This document shows positions 49,255-58,138 of a stretch of 64,000 nucleotides of DNA, piece by piece. A model generated the notes under the pieces. The model was not told the DNA's origin and searched no databases. It worked only from the letters and a program-made list of their open reading frames with translations. The stretch spans positions 1-64,000 of the forward strand of contig NZ_JAKNQJ010000012.1 in NCBI RefSeq assembly GCF_022662335.1, written 5' to 3'. Each line of letters begins with the position of its first letter. Within the stretch, counting starts at the first letter, position 1. The position numbers and the translations under genes are program-made. The DNA comes from Sphingomonas sp. CROZ-RG-20F-R02-07. GTDB taxonomy: Bacteria; Pseudomonadota; Alphaproteobacteria; Sphingomonadales; Sphingomonadaceae.

Positions 49255-50121
49255 ATGTCGATGCTCGACCATCAAAGCTACCGCGGGTTAGCGCAGGGGG
49301 AGCGCGCGAACGGTCATGGCGAAATGGCATCCGTTTCACGCGTCCGCTCGCAAAAGCATGAAATGGGGGACGTGGTTAAAAGGGGGAATATCAGTCGCGA
49401 TCAAGCGGCAGCGCTGATCGAACGCGCCCGACGCCTGCTGGAAGATGCCGGCGACGGCACGGCCGCGATTCACCTTCAGGATGCGATCGATGCTTTAGAG
49501 GGCAAGCCTTGCCGGCAAGCCGAGCGAGATACGATCGTCCAGTTCGAGCTGCGCCACCGTTTCCGCAACATCGTCGCGGTCACGCAGTCGCTCGTCAGCC
49601 AGACGCTCCGGCCCGGCGCGCCAATCGAGGATGCGCGGGAGCGGCTGACGGAGCGGCTGGCCGCGATGGGCGCGGCGGTCGATCTGCTGCTGGGCGCGGA
49701 GTGGGAGTCGAGCCCGCTGGACGCGATCGTGCGCGCCAGCCTCGCCCATTACGCCGACCACCGGGAACGCATCCACTGCAAAGGCCCCGAGGTGATGATC
49801 GGGTCGAACGCGGTGATCTCGCTCACGCTCGCGCTGCATGAGCTGGAGACGAACGCGATCAAATATGGTGCGCTGTCGGTGCCTGACGGGCGGGTCGACC
49901 TCGCTTGGTCGCTCGTCGGCTCCGGAGACGAACCCAAGCTGTGGCTGCAATGGTGCGAGCATGGCGGCCCGCCGGTCTCGCCGCCTACGCGACAGGGGTT
50001 CGGCACGCGCTTGATATCGAGCGCGATCGGCCGCTTCCTGAGTGCGGAGGTACAACTGGATTATACGCCTGGCGGTGTGACGTGGATCATGATCGCGCCG
50101 CTGTCGGCGTTCAGCTCATAG
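49255..50121 (+). CDS. HWE/HisKA_2-type sensor histidine kinase
   Basis: A 288-residue soluble kinase without membrane segments. The phospho-acceptor region is FELRHRFRNIVAVTQSLVSQTLR (His near 100), the N box is ALHELETNAIKYGAL, then WCEHGGPPV and GFGTRLISSAIG for the ATP lid. These kinases act in general stress signalling (PhyR-NepR) or light and stress responses in alphaproteobacteria. No cognate PhyR or NepR is nearby. No input domain is recognisable before residue 60. Confidence 0.88.
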   Translation: MSMLDHQSYRGLAQGERANGHGEMASVSRVRSQKHEMGDVVKRGNISRDQAAALIERARRLLEDAGDGTAAIHLQDAIDALEGKPCRQAERDTIVQFELRHRFRNIVAVTQSLVSQTLRPGAPIEDARERLTERLAAMGAAVDLLLGAEWESSPLDAIVRASLAHYADHRERIHCKGPEVMIGSNAVISLTLALHELETNAIKYGALSVPDGRVDLAWSLVGSGDEPKLWLQWCEHGGPPVSPPTRQGFGTRLISSAIGRFLSAEVQLDYTPGGVTWIMIAPLSAFSS

Positions 50122-50244
50122 GGTCTTCGTCGCCTCGCCATGTGGCGAGCGCGGCTGCGACACTTTCCTCGGTCGCAGGCGGCTCATGTTCGGGCCGTGT
50201 CGATCGCGAGTTGCGCGTGCGATCGGTGATCGCGCGATCGACGG

Positions 50245-51085
50245 CTAGGCGGCGCGTGTGGCGGGGTGAGGGATTATCTCGGCCGCGATCGGCGCGGGCG
50301 GAAGCGCGCCGGCGGTGTCGATGCAAACCGCGCCTTTGCCGGCGCGCTTGACGACATACATCAAGCGATCGGCCTCGTGCATCAAGGCGGGGAAGCCGAG
50401 CCCGCTCCCCGGCGTAACGACAAGCGCGCCCATGCTGAACGTGATCGGGTAGGGCATTTCGCGGAGCACGCCCGACAAGCGGGCGTGGAGCTGGGCGGCG
50501 GTGGCGCGGCCGTCCTCGGCCGAGTCGACGGGAACAAGCAAGGCGAACTCGTCGCCGCCAATCCTGCCAAGGCAATCCTGCCGGCGAATGACGGCTGCGG
50601 CTGCGGCGGCGAAGGCGCGCAGCACGGCGTCTCCTGCGGCATGGCCCCATGTGTCATTGACGGTCTTGAAGTTGTCCAGGTCGATCGTCGCTAGGAGAAG
50701 CGTGTGGTCGACGCACGCGCCGGCATCTAGCAGCTTCGCCGCATGGCGCTCGAAGGTCGCCTTGTTCGCGGCGCCGGTCATCACGTCCTGCCGGGCTATG
50801 CGGCGCTCGCGGTCGTAGGCGGCGCGGAAGCTCCTGACGATGGCGGCAATGAGCGTGAACGCGCCAAGCGTGACAACCGCGTTGGCGAGCGCGATGTAGG
50901 AGGGGAAGGGTCCAACCGGCGGCGCATACGAGCGGGACATAGAGCGGCCCCATGATGATGCCGGGAGCGGCGTGCCCGACGATCAGAAACGCGAGCGCGC
51001 CCGCCACCAACGCCAGCCATACTTGCGTGGGCGGCCATGCCTCGATCGCGTCCGCGATGCCCTTTTGGGGTAGCTGGTCGTCCAT
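50245..51085 (-). pseudogene. Diguanylate cyclase (GGDEF) with an apparent frameshift
   Basis: The C-terminal part (GGDEF domain) is intact: MTGAANKATFERHAAKLL, LATIDLDNFKTVNDTWGHAAGDAVLR, GRIGGDEFALL. Upstream, in another frame, is a membrane region MDDQLPQKGIADAIEAWPPT, then VWLALVAGALAFLIVGHAAPGIIMGPLYVPLVCAAGWTLPL. The two meet near 50900-50925 in a C-rich run and should be one protein; a 1-bp indel separates them. Translation from an internal start (50940) could still yield an active GGDEF domain lacking most membrane helices. Confidence 0.75.
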
Positions 51086-51206
51086 GTTGTTCCTTGGGAG
51101 TCGTTGCTGCCTGTCCCCCGGTCCCCGGCGCGTTATCGCCTGCAATCGTTAACAACCCCGAATAGTTAGCTGCTGCTTCCCGTCGCGGAGGGGTGCGCGC
51201 GCTGGC

Positions 51207-51767
51207 TCACTGCCTGCTCCGCGTGCGACGTTCTCGTTCGGCCCTTAGCGTCTCGACGACTGCGAGGTCGCGGTGCGACTGGATCAGGTGTTCGAGGCGG
51301 TCGTCGGGTAGCCGCTGGGGGTCAAGCGGCGGCCCTTTCTGATGGGGCTGATCTCGCCCCATGGCGAGGAGGGTGCGGCGGTTGGTCGCCTCGACCAGCA
51401 GATCGCCAAGTTCGGCTCGCGACCAGACCCGATCGAGGTCATGGAGGTTGCCGCTGGGATAGCGTGCGCTGGACAGACGGTTGACCAGGCGGGAGATCGC
51501 GGTCGCGTCGCGGCACGCGCGGATGCGGTCGGCAGTGAGCTGGCGGGCGGTGGCCTCGAAGCGATGATAAAGGGATCGCCGTGGGCGCATGATCGCGCTC
51601 TGGCGGTCTAGCTCGTGGTGCCAGGCCGGAAGGCCGCGCCATGGCGAGATCCGCATACTGTCGACGGTGGTCTGCGGAACCACAAGCTCGAACAGCTCGA
51701 ATTGCGCGGGGTGGCGCACGAAGGGGCGCGGCGCCGCGTAGCGGTGCCGAATGGCGAAGCGCGACAT
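51207..51767 (-). CDS. Hypothetical protein (186 aa)
   Basis: A basic, helical protein (LYHRFEATARQLTADRIRACRDATAISRLVNRLSSARYPSGNLHDLDRVWSRAELGDLLVEATNRRTLLAMGRDQ). No family recognised. It is 12 bp downstream of the 3' part of the DUF6884 gene, so both belonged to one operon before the IS21 insertion. Confidence 0.66.
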   Translation of the reverse strand: MSRFAIRHRYAAPRPFVRHPAQFELFELVVPQTTVDSMRISPWRGLPAWHHELDRQSAIMRPRRSLYHRFEATARQLTADRIRACRDATAISRLVNRLSSARYPSGNLHDLDRVWSRAELGDLLVEATNRRTLLAMGRDQPHQKGPPLDPQRLPDDRLEHLIQSHRDLAVVETLRAERERRTRSRQ

Positions 51768-51779
51768 TGAGAGCCTCCG

Positions 51780-51926
51780 TCAGGAGTCGGGGAAGAGGTT
51801 CAGTTGGGCGGCGCGCGCTGCGCGTTGTTCGCGGCCCTCGATAATTTGCGAGGCGAGCCACGCCTTCTGCTGGCCGATGCCCATGCCGAGCATGGGGATG
51901 GTAGCGCGCTCGCCGGCGAAGGCGAG
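51780..51926 (-). pseudogene. DUF6884 protein, 3' part cut off by IS21 element
   Basis: The frame reads LAFAGERATIPMLGMGIGQQ, then KAWLASQIIEGREQRAARAA and a stop at 51780. It is the C-terminal end of the gene whose 5' part lies at 54446-54801. Removing the IS and one copy of the 8-bp duplication restores a continuous frame (EPLLAFAGERAT). Confidence 0.88.
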
Positions 51927-52022
51927 GTGTGGATCGGCGTGGAAAAGGGACCCCGGTAGCGGGGTGATCGGCGTCGAAAAAGGACCCCTCATCCCGGTGG
52001 TCTAGGCTGTTCGCTTGGCGGT

Positions 52023-53556
52023 GTGTCAGGCGGCGAGATCGGGATGTTGGTATTGGAGACGGTGTTGAGGATCCGGCGCGAACACGCGGCGGGGAAAGCC
52101 ATCAAGGCGATCATGCGAGATCTGCATTTGTCTCGCAAAGTAGTGCGCAAGGCGATCCGGTCGCCGGAGGCGGACATGAGCTACCGGCGCGAGGTTCAGC
52201 CGCTACCCAAGCTGGGGCCGTTCCAGGCGCGACTGAATGTGTTGCTCGAAGAAGACGAGGCGCGGCCGCGTCGCGAGAAGCTGCGCATCACGCGCATCCA
52301 CGATCTGCTGCTGCGCGAGGGGTTCGACGGCTCGTACGACGCGGTGCGCCGCTATGCGGCACGCTGGCGTCAGGCGCGGCGTCGCGATGTGATGGATGCG
52401 CCAGCGTTCATTCCGCTGCTGTTCCAGCCTGGCGAGGCCTATCAGTTCGACTGGAGCCACGAGGACGTCGAGATCGCGGGCTTGCCCGTGCGCGTGAAGG
52501 TCGCGCATGTGCGGCTATGCGCGTCACGAACGATGTTTGTGCGAGCCTATCCCCGCGAGACGCAGGAGATGCTGTTCGACGCGCATGCGCGGGCGTTCGC
52601 CTTCTTCGGGGGCGTGCCGACACGCGGCATCTACGACAACATGAAGACCGCAGTGACGAGCGTGTTCACAGGCAAGGAACGGGTCTTCAACAGACGCTTC
52701 CTGGTCATGGCCAACCCACTACATGGTCGAACCGACGGCGTGTTCGCCGGCAGCCGGCTGGGAGAAGGGTCAGGTCGAGAACCAGGTGCAGACGGCACGC
52801 GGCCGGTTCTTCCAGCCACGCCTGCGCTTTGCCAGCATGGAGGAGCTGAACGGTTGGCTGGAGGCTGAGTGTCGGCGCTGGGCCGAGTTGCACCAGCATT
52901 CCGAGCAGAAGGAGCTGACGGTCGCCCAGGCATGGGCAGCCGAACGGGCGGTGCTCCAGCCTGTTGTCGCGCCCTTCGACGGCTTCTACGAGAGCGAGCA
53001 TGCGGTAAGCGGCACATGCCTCATCAGCTTCGACCGCAACCGCTACTCCGTTTCTGCCAGGGTGGTGCGGCGCACTGTGCAGGTCCGCGCCTATGCCGAC
53101 CGCATCGTCGTGCGCTGCGACGGTGAGGTCGTTGCCGACCATCCCCGGTTCTTCGGTCGTGACCAGACCATCTACGACCCGTGGCACTATCTGCCGGTGC
53201 TGGTGACCAAGCCCGGCGCCCTGCGCAACGGTGCGCCGTTCCAGGGCTGGGAGCTGCCGCCTGCGCTGTCACGACTGCGGCGCAAGCTCGGCGCCGGCGA
53301 CGATGCCGACCGGCGGTTCGTGCGGGTGCTGGCGGCCGTGCTCGACGACGGGCTGGAGGCGGTGGAAGCAGCCGTGCGCGAGGCGCTGCTGGCCGGCGTC
53401 ACCAGCGACGACGTCATCCTCAACATCCTGGCCCGCAGGCGAGAACCGCCACGACCGTTGACCATCGTCACGCCCGAAGACCTGGCGCTTCGCCATCCGC
53501 CGCGTGCCGACTGCGGTCGCTACGACAGCCTGCGGGGCCTCCATGCAGCGGCATGA
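52023..53556 (+). pseudogene. istA: istA transposase, frameshifted by an extra C
   Basis: The first part encodes the HTH and the DDE core with Asp in YQFDWSHEDVEI and Asp in GIYDNMKTAV up to FLVMAN; then CCC at 52715-52717 shifts the frame. In the next frame the protein continues HYMVEPTACSPAAGWEKGQVENQVQTARGRF with the catalytic Glu and runs to 53556. One C fewer would give the continuous IstA. All three catalytic residues exist, but the protein is split unless frameshifting occurs. Confidence 0.9.
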
Positions 53557-54271
53557 GATGATGACGGCGATGGCGGGGCTCGGCCTCAAGGGCATGGCCG
53601 GCGCCTTCGACGAAGCGGTGACCACCGGCCTGCAACGCAAGCGTACGACGATGGAGATCCTGACCGACCTGCTGCGTGCCGAGGCAACCCACCGCCATGC
53701 AGCGTCGGTCCGCTACCGAATGTCGGCCGCCAAGCTGCCCGCGGTGAAAGACCTCGACGCCTTCGTCTTCGACGGCACGCCCATCAACGAGGGTCTGGTG
53801 CGCTCGCTGCACGGCGGGTCCTTTCTGGCGGGCCAGCGCAACGTCGTGCTGGTCGGTGGAACGGGCACCGGCAAGACACACCTTGCCAGCGCTATCACCG
53901 CCAACGTCGTGCGGGCCGGTGCCCGCGGGCACTATTTCAATACGGTCGACCTGGTGAACCGGCTCGAGGAGGAGAACCGCCTCGGCAAGGCCGGCACGCT
54001 GGCGGCCCAGCTTTCCCGGCTCGACCTCGTGGTGCTCGACGAGCTGGGCTATCTGCCGTTCGCCCGCTCGGGCGGTCAGTTGCTCTTCCATCTGGTCAGC
54101 AAGCTCTACGAGCGCACTTCCGTCATCGTGACGACGAACCTGGCCTTTGGCGAGTGGCCGACCGTCTTCGGCGACCCCAAGATGACCACTGCGCTGCTCG
54201 ACCGCATCACCCACCACTGCGACATCGTCGAGACCGGCAACGACAGCTGGCGCTTCAAGCACCGCAGCTGA
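53543..54271 (+). CDS. istB: IstB-like ATPase of the IS21 element
   Basis: A 242-residue AAA+ helper ATPase: Walker [10 protein letters not shown], Walker [13 protein letters not shown], sensor [13 protein letters not shown] and [19 protein letters not shown]. It selects target DNA for IstA. It overlaps the end of istA by 14 bp. It appears intact and could act on related elements. Confidence 0.93.
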   Translation: MQRHEMMTAMAGLGLKGMAGAFDEAVTTGLQRKRTTMEILTDLLRAEATHRHAASVRYRMSAAKLPAVKDLDAFVFDGTPINEGLVRSLHGGSFLAGQRNVVLVGGTGTGKTHLASAITANVVRAGARGHYFNTVDLVNRLEEENRLGKAGTLAAQLSRLDLVVLDELGYLPFARSGGQLLFHLVSKLYERTSVIVTTNLAFGEWPTVFGDPKMTTALLDRITHHCDIVETGNDSWRFKHRS

Positions 54272-54445
54272 CGCCCGGGACCACCGGCAGAAGATGCTTC
54301 GCGCTGGTTGCGCCTCCGGTCGGGCTACGCCCGCCCTACGCCGCAACCAGCGCGAACGGCACGCCCGCCATACCCGTCACACCGCTCGACAAAGGGGGTC
54401 CCTTTTGGACGCCGATAGGGGGTCCTTTTTGGACGCCGATTGACA

Positions 54446-54801
54446 AAGGCGAGCAGCGGTTCGCAGTAGAGTCGACCGGCGAGAAAGACGATCGGGCCGG
54501 CGTAGCGCGGCCCGATCGCTCGGCGTAGCTGGCGGACTGTTTTCTTGCCCCACAGACGCCGCTCTGCGGCCGTCAGGTCGCGGAGGGTGACGTCATAGGG
54601 CGAAAGGCGCTTGGCGGGCTCCACGAGGCCGTGTGCGGCCGACAGGACGTACCAGCGCTCGCCTGTCTCTTCGACGTAGGTTCGCGCTTTGCGGAACCAG
54701 TCGGAGCGATAGAGTTCGGCCGCGGGAGCGCGCCGGTCGAGTTTCTGCGAGACGCAGGCGACGAGGTAGATTGGCGGCGCCAGTGTCGTGCCGCTCGTCA
54801 C
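54446..54801 (-). pseudogene. DUF6884 protein, 5' part, interrupted by IS21 element
   Basis: GTG-started frame: YLVACVSQKLDRRAPAAELY, RSDWFRKARTYVEETGERWYVLSAAHGLVEP, YDVTLRDLTAAERRLWG and GPIVFLAGRLYCEPLLAF, then IS sequence. DUF6884 proteins resemble DNA-repair or SLOG-like plasmid proteins of unknown role. The start overlaps the stop of the preceding gene (GTGA). The broken frame would read on to a meaningless tail inside the IS. Confidence 0.88.
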
Positions 54802-55085
54802 GGGTCGATCAGGCCCGGGCGGCGCGGCCGCGCCGGGGCACCGAGTTGGTCGACGGTGAGCTGGCGATGGAGCGTCGCCGGCAAATTGGGGATGTGGCGG
54901 CGTGCGATGACGATCAGCGGGTCGGGAGCGTGGACTTCGCCGTAGAAGCCCCCGAGCCAGATAGCGGGCGGTTCGTCTTCATCCTTTCCGTCGCCGGTCC
55001 AGACCTGAAGGAAGAAGGAGGCGAGGGGCGCGTCCCAGCCAATCGAGACCCGGGTGTGGCCGTTCTGGAAATCATGGCGGCTCAT
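54798..55085 (-). CDS. Hypothetical plasmid protein (95 aa)
   Basis: Beta-rich soluble protein: HDFQNGHTRVSIGWDAPLASFFLQVWTGDGKDEDEPPAIWLGGFYGEVHAPDPLIVIARRHIPNLPATLHRQLTVDQLG. The pattern (R-V-x-x-G-W-D-x-P-L-x-x-F-F) is frequent in uncharacterised plasmid genes of this group. It overlaps the DUF6884 start by 4 bp. Confidence 0.72.
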   Translation of the reverse strand: MSRHDFQNGHTRVSIGWDAPLASFFLQVWTGDGKDEDEPPAIWLGGFYGEVHAPDPLIVIARRHIPNLPATLHRQLTVDQLGAPARPRRPGLIDP

Positions 55086-55138
55086 GGGTCGATATCCTCG
55101 TCGAGCAGGGCGTTGGGTGCAATCGCGAACAGCAAGGG

Positions 55139-55537
55139 TCAGCGCGAGAGTTCCTCGAAGCGGATGGCGACCGCGCCGGCCACCCGCTTCAGGGCGTAGC
55201 CGCCCTTCATGGCGGCTATGCCTTCGACGATCACGTCGATGCTAAGGCTCGGATTGTCCATTCGTGCGAAGACGCTGGTCGCATCGAGGGCCTTGGGTGG
55301 AGCCGTCGCCTCGACGTGCAGCGGAATCGCGGGCGCGGGAGTGGTTGGCGGTTTGGGTGCGAGGGGCGCCGGCATCGCCACGGCGTTCTCGTTGAGGAAG
55401 GCAATTAGGCCGGCCTTGTCGGTGGGAACCTCAACCTCCGCCCAGGTCTGCCCCGTCTCGCGCTTGGTGGCGCGAGCGTCGGCCTGCGTGCCGACATACT
55501 GGGCGCGATTGTCGATGGTCAGGCGGTAGAGCTTCAT
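55139..55537 (-). CDS. Hypothetical protein with Pro-rich linker (132 aa)
   Basis: An N-terminal strand-rich part (KLYRLTIDNRAQYVGTQADARATKRETGQTWAEVEVPTDKAGLIAFLNENA) is joined by a Pro/Ala linker to a helical end (VIVEGIAAMKGGYALKRVAGAVAIRFEELSR). Two-domain layout; unrecognised. It overlaps the gene before it (55534) by 4 bp, so the three genes are co-translated. Confidence 0.72.
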   Translation of the reverse strand: MKLYRLTIDNRAQYVGTQADARATKRETGQTWAEVEVPTDKAGLIAFLNENAVAMPAPLAPKPPTTPAPAIPLHVEATAPPKALDATSVFARMDNPSLSIDVIVEGIAAMKGGYALKRVAGAVAIRFEELSR

Positions 55538-55809
55538 GGCCGTTGCTCTGGTGCTGCGGCGAGACGCGCCTCGGCGTCGTCGAGCATCGCCTTCGGCAGC
55601 GCATGGACCCGGCTCGGACCCTGCCGGTTGCGGATCCAGCGTAGTGCAGCGCCGTTCGGCTCGCTGTCGTCTTTGCCGAATAGGTAGAGGTCAAGCAGCT
55701 TGTTTTTCCAGCATCGTCCGTTGCGACGACGAAAATCGACAAGTGTGCGCAGCTCCTCGTCGGTCCAGGCCGGCATGGGGACGCGGGCGGGTACGCAATT
55801 GTCGGTCAT
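55534..55809 (-). CDS. Hypothetical plasmid protein (91 aa)
   Basis: Starts TDNCVPARVPMPAWTDEELRTLVDFRRRNGRCWKNKLLDLYLFGKDDSEPNGAALRWIRNRQGPSRVH. The part around W-T-D-E-E-L-x-x-L-V-x-x-R-R resembles a Myb/SANT-like or HTH segment, suggesting DNA binding. Unproven. It overlaps the next gene by 4 bp. Confidence 0.72.
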   Translation of the reverse strand: MTDNCVPARVPMPAWTDEELRTLVDFRRRNGRCWKNKLLDLYLFGKDDSEPNGAALRWIRNRQGPSRVHALPKAMLDDAEARLAAAPEQRP

Positions 55810-55820
55810 GGTCGGCGTCC

Positions 55821-56000
55821 TCATTCGGGGTTGGAGCCCGTGGCTCGGAGGTATCGAAGGAAGTCCTGGCTCCAGGTGTGCGGAACGGGCTTGGGCGGGC
55901 GTTCATGCGTCACCGTCGGGCCGTCGAAGAGATCGGGCTGTCGCCCGATCACGAGAGGCTGGATGACGTGGCGCGGGTGCCGGAAGCAGTCGCGGGCCAT
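55821..56000 (-). CDS. Hypothetical small protein (59 aa)
   Basis: The frame reads ARDCFRHPRHVIQPLVIGRQPDLFDGPTVTHERPPKPVPHTW, then SQDFLRYLRATGSNPE. Its ATG overlaps the stop of the upstream gene (ATGA), a strong sign that it is translated. The function is unknown. Confidence 0.66.
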   Translation of the reverse strand: MARDCFRHPRHVIQPLVIGRQPDLFDGPTVTHERPPKPVPHTWSQDFLRYLRATGSNPE

Positions 56001-56458
56001 CAGACCGCGACCAGTTCCGGATAATGGGCGCGGAGGTTGGCGATCGCCTGTTCGCCATCGGGGAAGGGCGGTCGCATGATGCTGGTCGCGGAGCGGATCG
56101 CGGCAGCAAGATCCGCGTGGTGGATCGTTGGCGAGGCGCTGTCGGGATATTCGACCGGCGCGGTGAAGCCGGCATGAAACCAGCGTCCGAGCCCCTCGTC
56201 GAAGAGGGCGGCGTAATCCGCATGGGCTTCGTCCGAAGGATCGAAGCACAGCGCGAGTTCGGTGTAGCGCCCGAAATCATGGGTTGAGGTGTCACGCGCG
56301 AAGGCGGCGCCGACAGGCGGCGGTCCGTAGCGCGCGACGAGGGCGGCCTGGTAGCAGTCGACCTCGAGGCGGTTGAGCCGTTGGAAGTCGGGGGTGCGAC
56401 CGAGCTGGGCGCAGTCCTCCTCGGCCGGGCTTGCGCCGATGGTCAGGGTCTGGATCAT
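56000..56458 (-). CDS. Hypothetical plasmid protein (152 aa)
   Basis: A soluble protein: IQTLTIGASPAEEDCAQLGRTPDFQRLNRLEVDCYQAALVARYGPPPVGAAFARDTSTHDFGRYTELALCFDPSDEAHADYAALFDEGLGRWF. Its composition is typical of conserved plasmid genes in this group; no named family. First of a run of coupled minus-strand genes extending to 55139. Confidence 0.72.
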   Translation of the reverse strand: MIQTLTIGASPAEEDCAQLGRTPDFQRLNRLEVDCYQAALVARYGPPPVGAAFARDTSTHDFGRYTELALCFDPSDEAHADYAALFDEGLGRWFHAGFTAPVEYPDSASPTIHHADLAAAIRSATSIMRPPFPDGEQAIANLRAHYPELVAV

Positions 56459-56543
56459 GGTGGTGGCTCCGCGCGAACCGGGATCGGACCGCTTAAAGCC
56501 GTAAAGTCGCCTCTCCTCTCTTTAGCGTATCGCGACTGGGCGG

Positions 56544-56747
56544 CTATTCGGTGACGGTCTGGACGAAGGTTCCGCGGCCATCGCGGAAGGCTCCGACGAC
56601 GCTCCCGCCATCCCAAGATCCGCCCAGTATCCCTTTGCGCGGGATGCTGCCGATCGGCTTGCGACGTGCTGCCAGGAGACGCGCGCGCCGGGTGTCGCGA
56701 TCGATTCGATTGCCCATTATGTCCGTTGCTTGTCGAAGCGGTTTCAT
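56544..56747 (-). CDS. Hypothetical small basic protein (67 aa)
   Basis: An Arg-rich N-terminal part (NRIDRDTRRARLLAARRKPIG) followed by a Gly-rich strand pattern (GILGGSWDGGSVVGAFRDGRGTFVQTVTE). It could bind nucleic acid. Unrecognised. Confidence 0.55.
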   Translation of the reverse strand: MKPLRQATDIMGNRIDRDTRRARLLAARRKPIGSIPRKGILGGSWDGGSVVGAFRDGRGTFVQTVTE

Positions 56748-56824
56748 CGGTTCACCTCTAACAATCGTTGGTCGTGATCGGCAAACCGCTTTGCCCGGCT
56801 TTGGTGGTGGTCGGGAGGGTGGCT

Positions 56825-57049
56825 TTAGCCCCCCGTCGCGATGCCGAGCAGGAAAGGATCGCAGGACGCCTCGATGTCCCCAGGCGTGAGATCCTCGGAT
56901 GCGAACAGGTCGCGGTCGGACAGGACCGCACGCGGAGCGGCGGGATCGTCCGTCATGACGACGTGATAGGTGTCGCCGTCAGCGGCTGCGCGGCGCAGCG
57001 CGAAGCGCCAGCAATGCGCAGCCGTCTGAAACGGGTTGGGGCGAGGCAT
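56825..57049 (-). CDS. Hypothetical protein (74 aa)
   Basis: Frame PRPNPFQTAAHCWRFALRRAAADGDTYHVVMTDDPAAPRAVLSDRDLFASEDLTPGDIEASCDPFLLGIATGG. No family. It lies between the DUF2493 terminator and the 67-aa gene on the same strand. The length and acidic end look genuine. Confidence 0.6.
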   Translation of the reverse strand: MPRPNPFQTAAHCWRFALRRAAADGDTYHVVMTDDPAAPRAVLSDRDLFASEDLTPGDIEASCDPFLLGIATGG

Positions 57050-57105
57050 CGGGTTACTCCTTGTATGGGTGGAAGTGAGAGTGACCCTGCGGCGAAGCCG
57101 CAAGG

Positions 57106-57137
57106 GCGAGGCCGCTGGCCAAAGCCAGCGGCCTCGC
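57106..57137 (-). terminator. Strong terminator hairpin of the DUF2493 gene
   Basis: GCGAGGCCGCTGGC and GCCAGCGGCCTCGC form a perfect 14-bp stem with a CAAA loop, 6 bp beyond the stop. Another hairpin TGCGGC-GAA-GCCGCA follows at about 57087-57101. Confidence 0.8.
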
Positions 57138-57143
57138 CGAAGC

Positions 57144-58103
57144 TCAGGCGACCTTGCGGTCGCGCTGAGCGTTCTGAGCGGCAGGAGGGGTCCCGAGCGG
57201 GCCGCGGCGATCGACCACCCGGATGCCGGCCTTCTTGGCGTCGATCACCAGTCGCTCGGTCACGCCGTTGCCCTGGAAGGCGATGACGTAGCGGGGCTTC
57301 AGCGAGAGCATCTGCTCGTTGCGACGAAAGCCGGCGCGATCTCCGAGCTTGCGATCCAAGCTGAAGCGGACTTGCTGGACACCGTGCTGTTCGGCCCAGG
57401 AGGCAGCGATGCGCTCGATACCCTTCATGTCGCCGCCATGGATGAGATACATGTCCCCGACGCGCTCCCGGACCGCGTTGAGGGTGCGCAGGAGATTGTC
57501 GCCGAACGCCTTCATGTCCTCGTCGGTCCTGAAGGTCAGCCTCCCACCGGCGAACACGACGGGGGTGCCCTGTGCCGTATTGGCATCGCGTTTGCGATCG
57601 CGGCGAGCCTGGAGGAACGCTCGTCCGTCCACGATTGCCGATGTCACCCCGAGCGAAATGCGGTTGCCGGTCGACGGGATCCAGGAACGACCGGTCTCGC
57701 GGATGTAATGCGCCGCTGCGGTGTCGCGCATCAGCTCGTAGCAGGTGGCGGCCTCCTCGATCTTCTTGGCGAGGTCGATCTTGTCCTCGAGATTGGAGGT
57801 GTTGATTTCCGAACCGTCCTGCTCGGCCAGCAACAGCCTGATCTCGTCGGTGAGGCGGTCGATCGTCGCGTGCTTCTTCGCCGCGGCCCGGTGAAAGAGG
57901 TTGACCAGGCCCCAGCCCATTTCTTTGATGTCGCGCTCGAGCGACGTGTTCTGGAGGGTTGCGAACAGGTCGCTCCAGATTGCGGTGGTGGTTTGCTCCA
58001 GTGCATCGGTCGAGGGAGGGCACATGCCCGAAACGTCTTCGGCGCGGGGTTCGAGGTGTCCAAGCTCCAGAGCGGAGAGTGCGGCAGCAAGGGAAGTGGT
58101 CAT
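57144..58103 (-). CDS. DUF2493 (SLOG-family) protein
   Basis: A 319-residue protein. The first two thirds are helical (TDALEQTTTAIWSDLFATLQNTSLERDIKEMGWGLVNLFHRAAAKKHATIDRLTDEIRLLLAEQDGSEI). The C-terminal DUF2493 Rossmann-like domain reads PVVFAGGRLTFRTDEDMKAF, YLIHGGDMKGIERIAASWAEQHGV, GFRRNEQMLSLKPRYVIAFQGNGVTERLVIDAKKAGIRV. SLOG folds bind nucleotide ligands, and some are linked to phage defence. Its real ligand is unknown. The start is the ATG at MTTSLAAAL. Confidence 0.9.
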   Translation of the reverse strand: MTTSLAAALSALELGHLEPRAEDVSGMCPPSTDALEQTTTAIWSDLFATLQNTSLERDIKEMGWGLVNLFHRAAAKKHATIDRLTDEIRLLLAEQDGSEINTSNLEDKIDLAKKIEEAATCYELMRDTAAAHYIRETGRSWIPSTGNRISLGVTSAIVDGRAFLQARRDRKRDANTAQGTPVVFAGGRLTFRTDEDMKAFGDNLLRTLNAVRERVGDMYLIHGGDMKGIERIAASWAEQHGVQQVRFSLDRKLGDRAGFRRNEQMLSLKPRYVIAFQGNGVTERLVIDAKKAGIRVVDRRGPLGTPPAAQNAQRDRKVA

Positions 58104-58138
58104 GGGGTCAAGCCCTTCATCTGATCGAGGCCGGCGGC

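Larger units (their letters stand above)
51927..54445. mobile_element. IS21-family insertion sequence
   Basis: Flanked by the 8-bp duplication AAGGCGAG (51919-51926 and 54446-54453). Ends begin TGTGGATCGGCGT (left) and TGTCAATCGGCGT (right, complement), with a second inner copy at each end (ATCGGCGTCGAAAAAGGACC at about 51968; ATAGGGGGTCC at right), the multiple terminal repeats of IS21. It contains istA (frameshifted) and istB, and after istB a 12-bp hairpin GCGCTGGTTGCG/CGCAACCAGCGC at 54301-54353. Confidence 0.95.
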
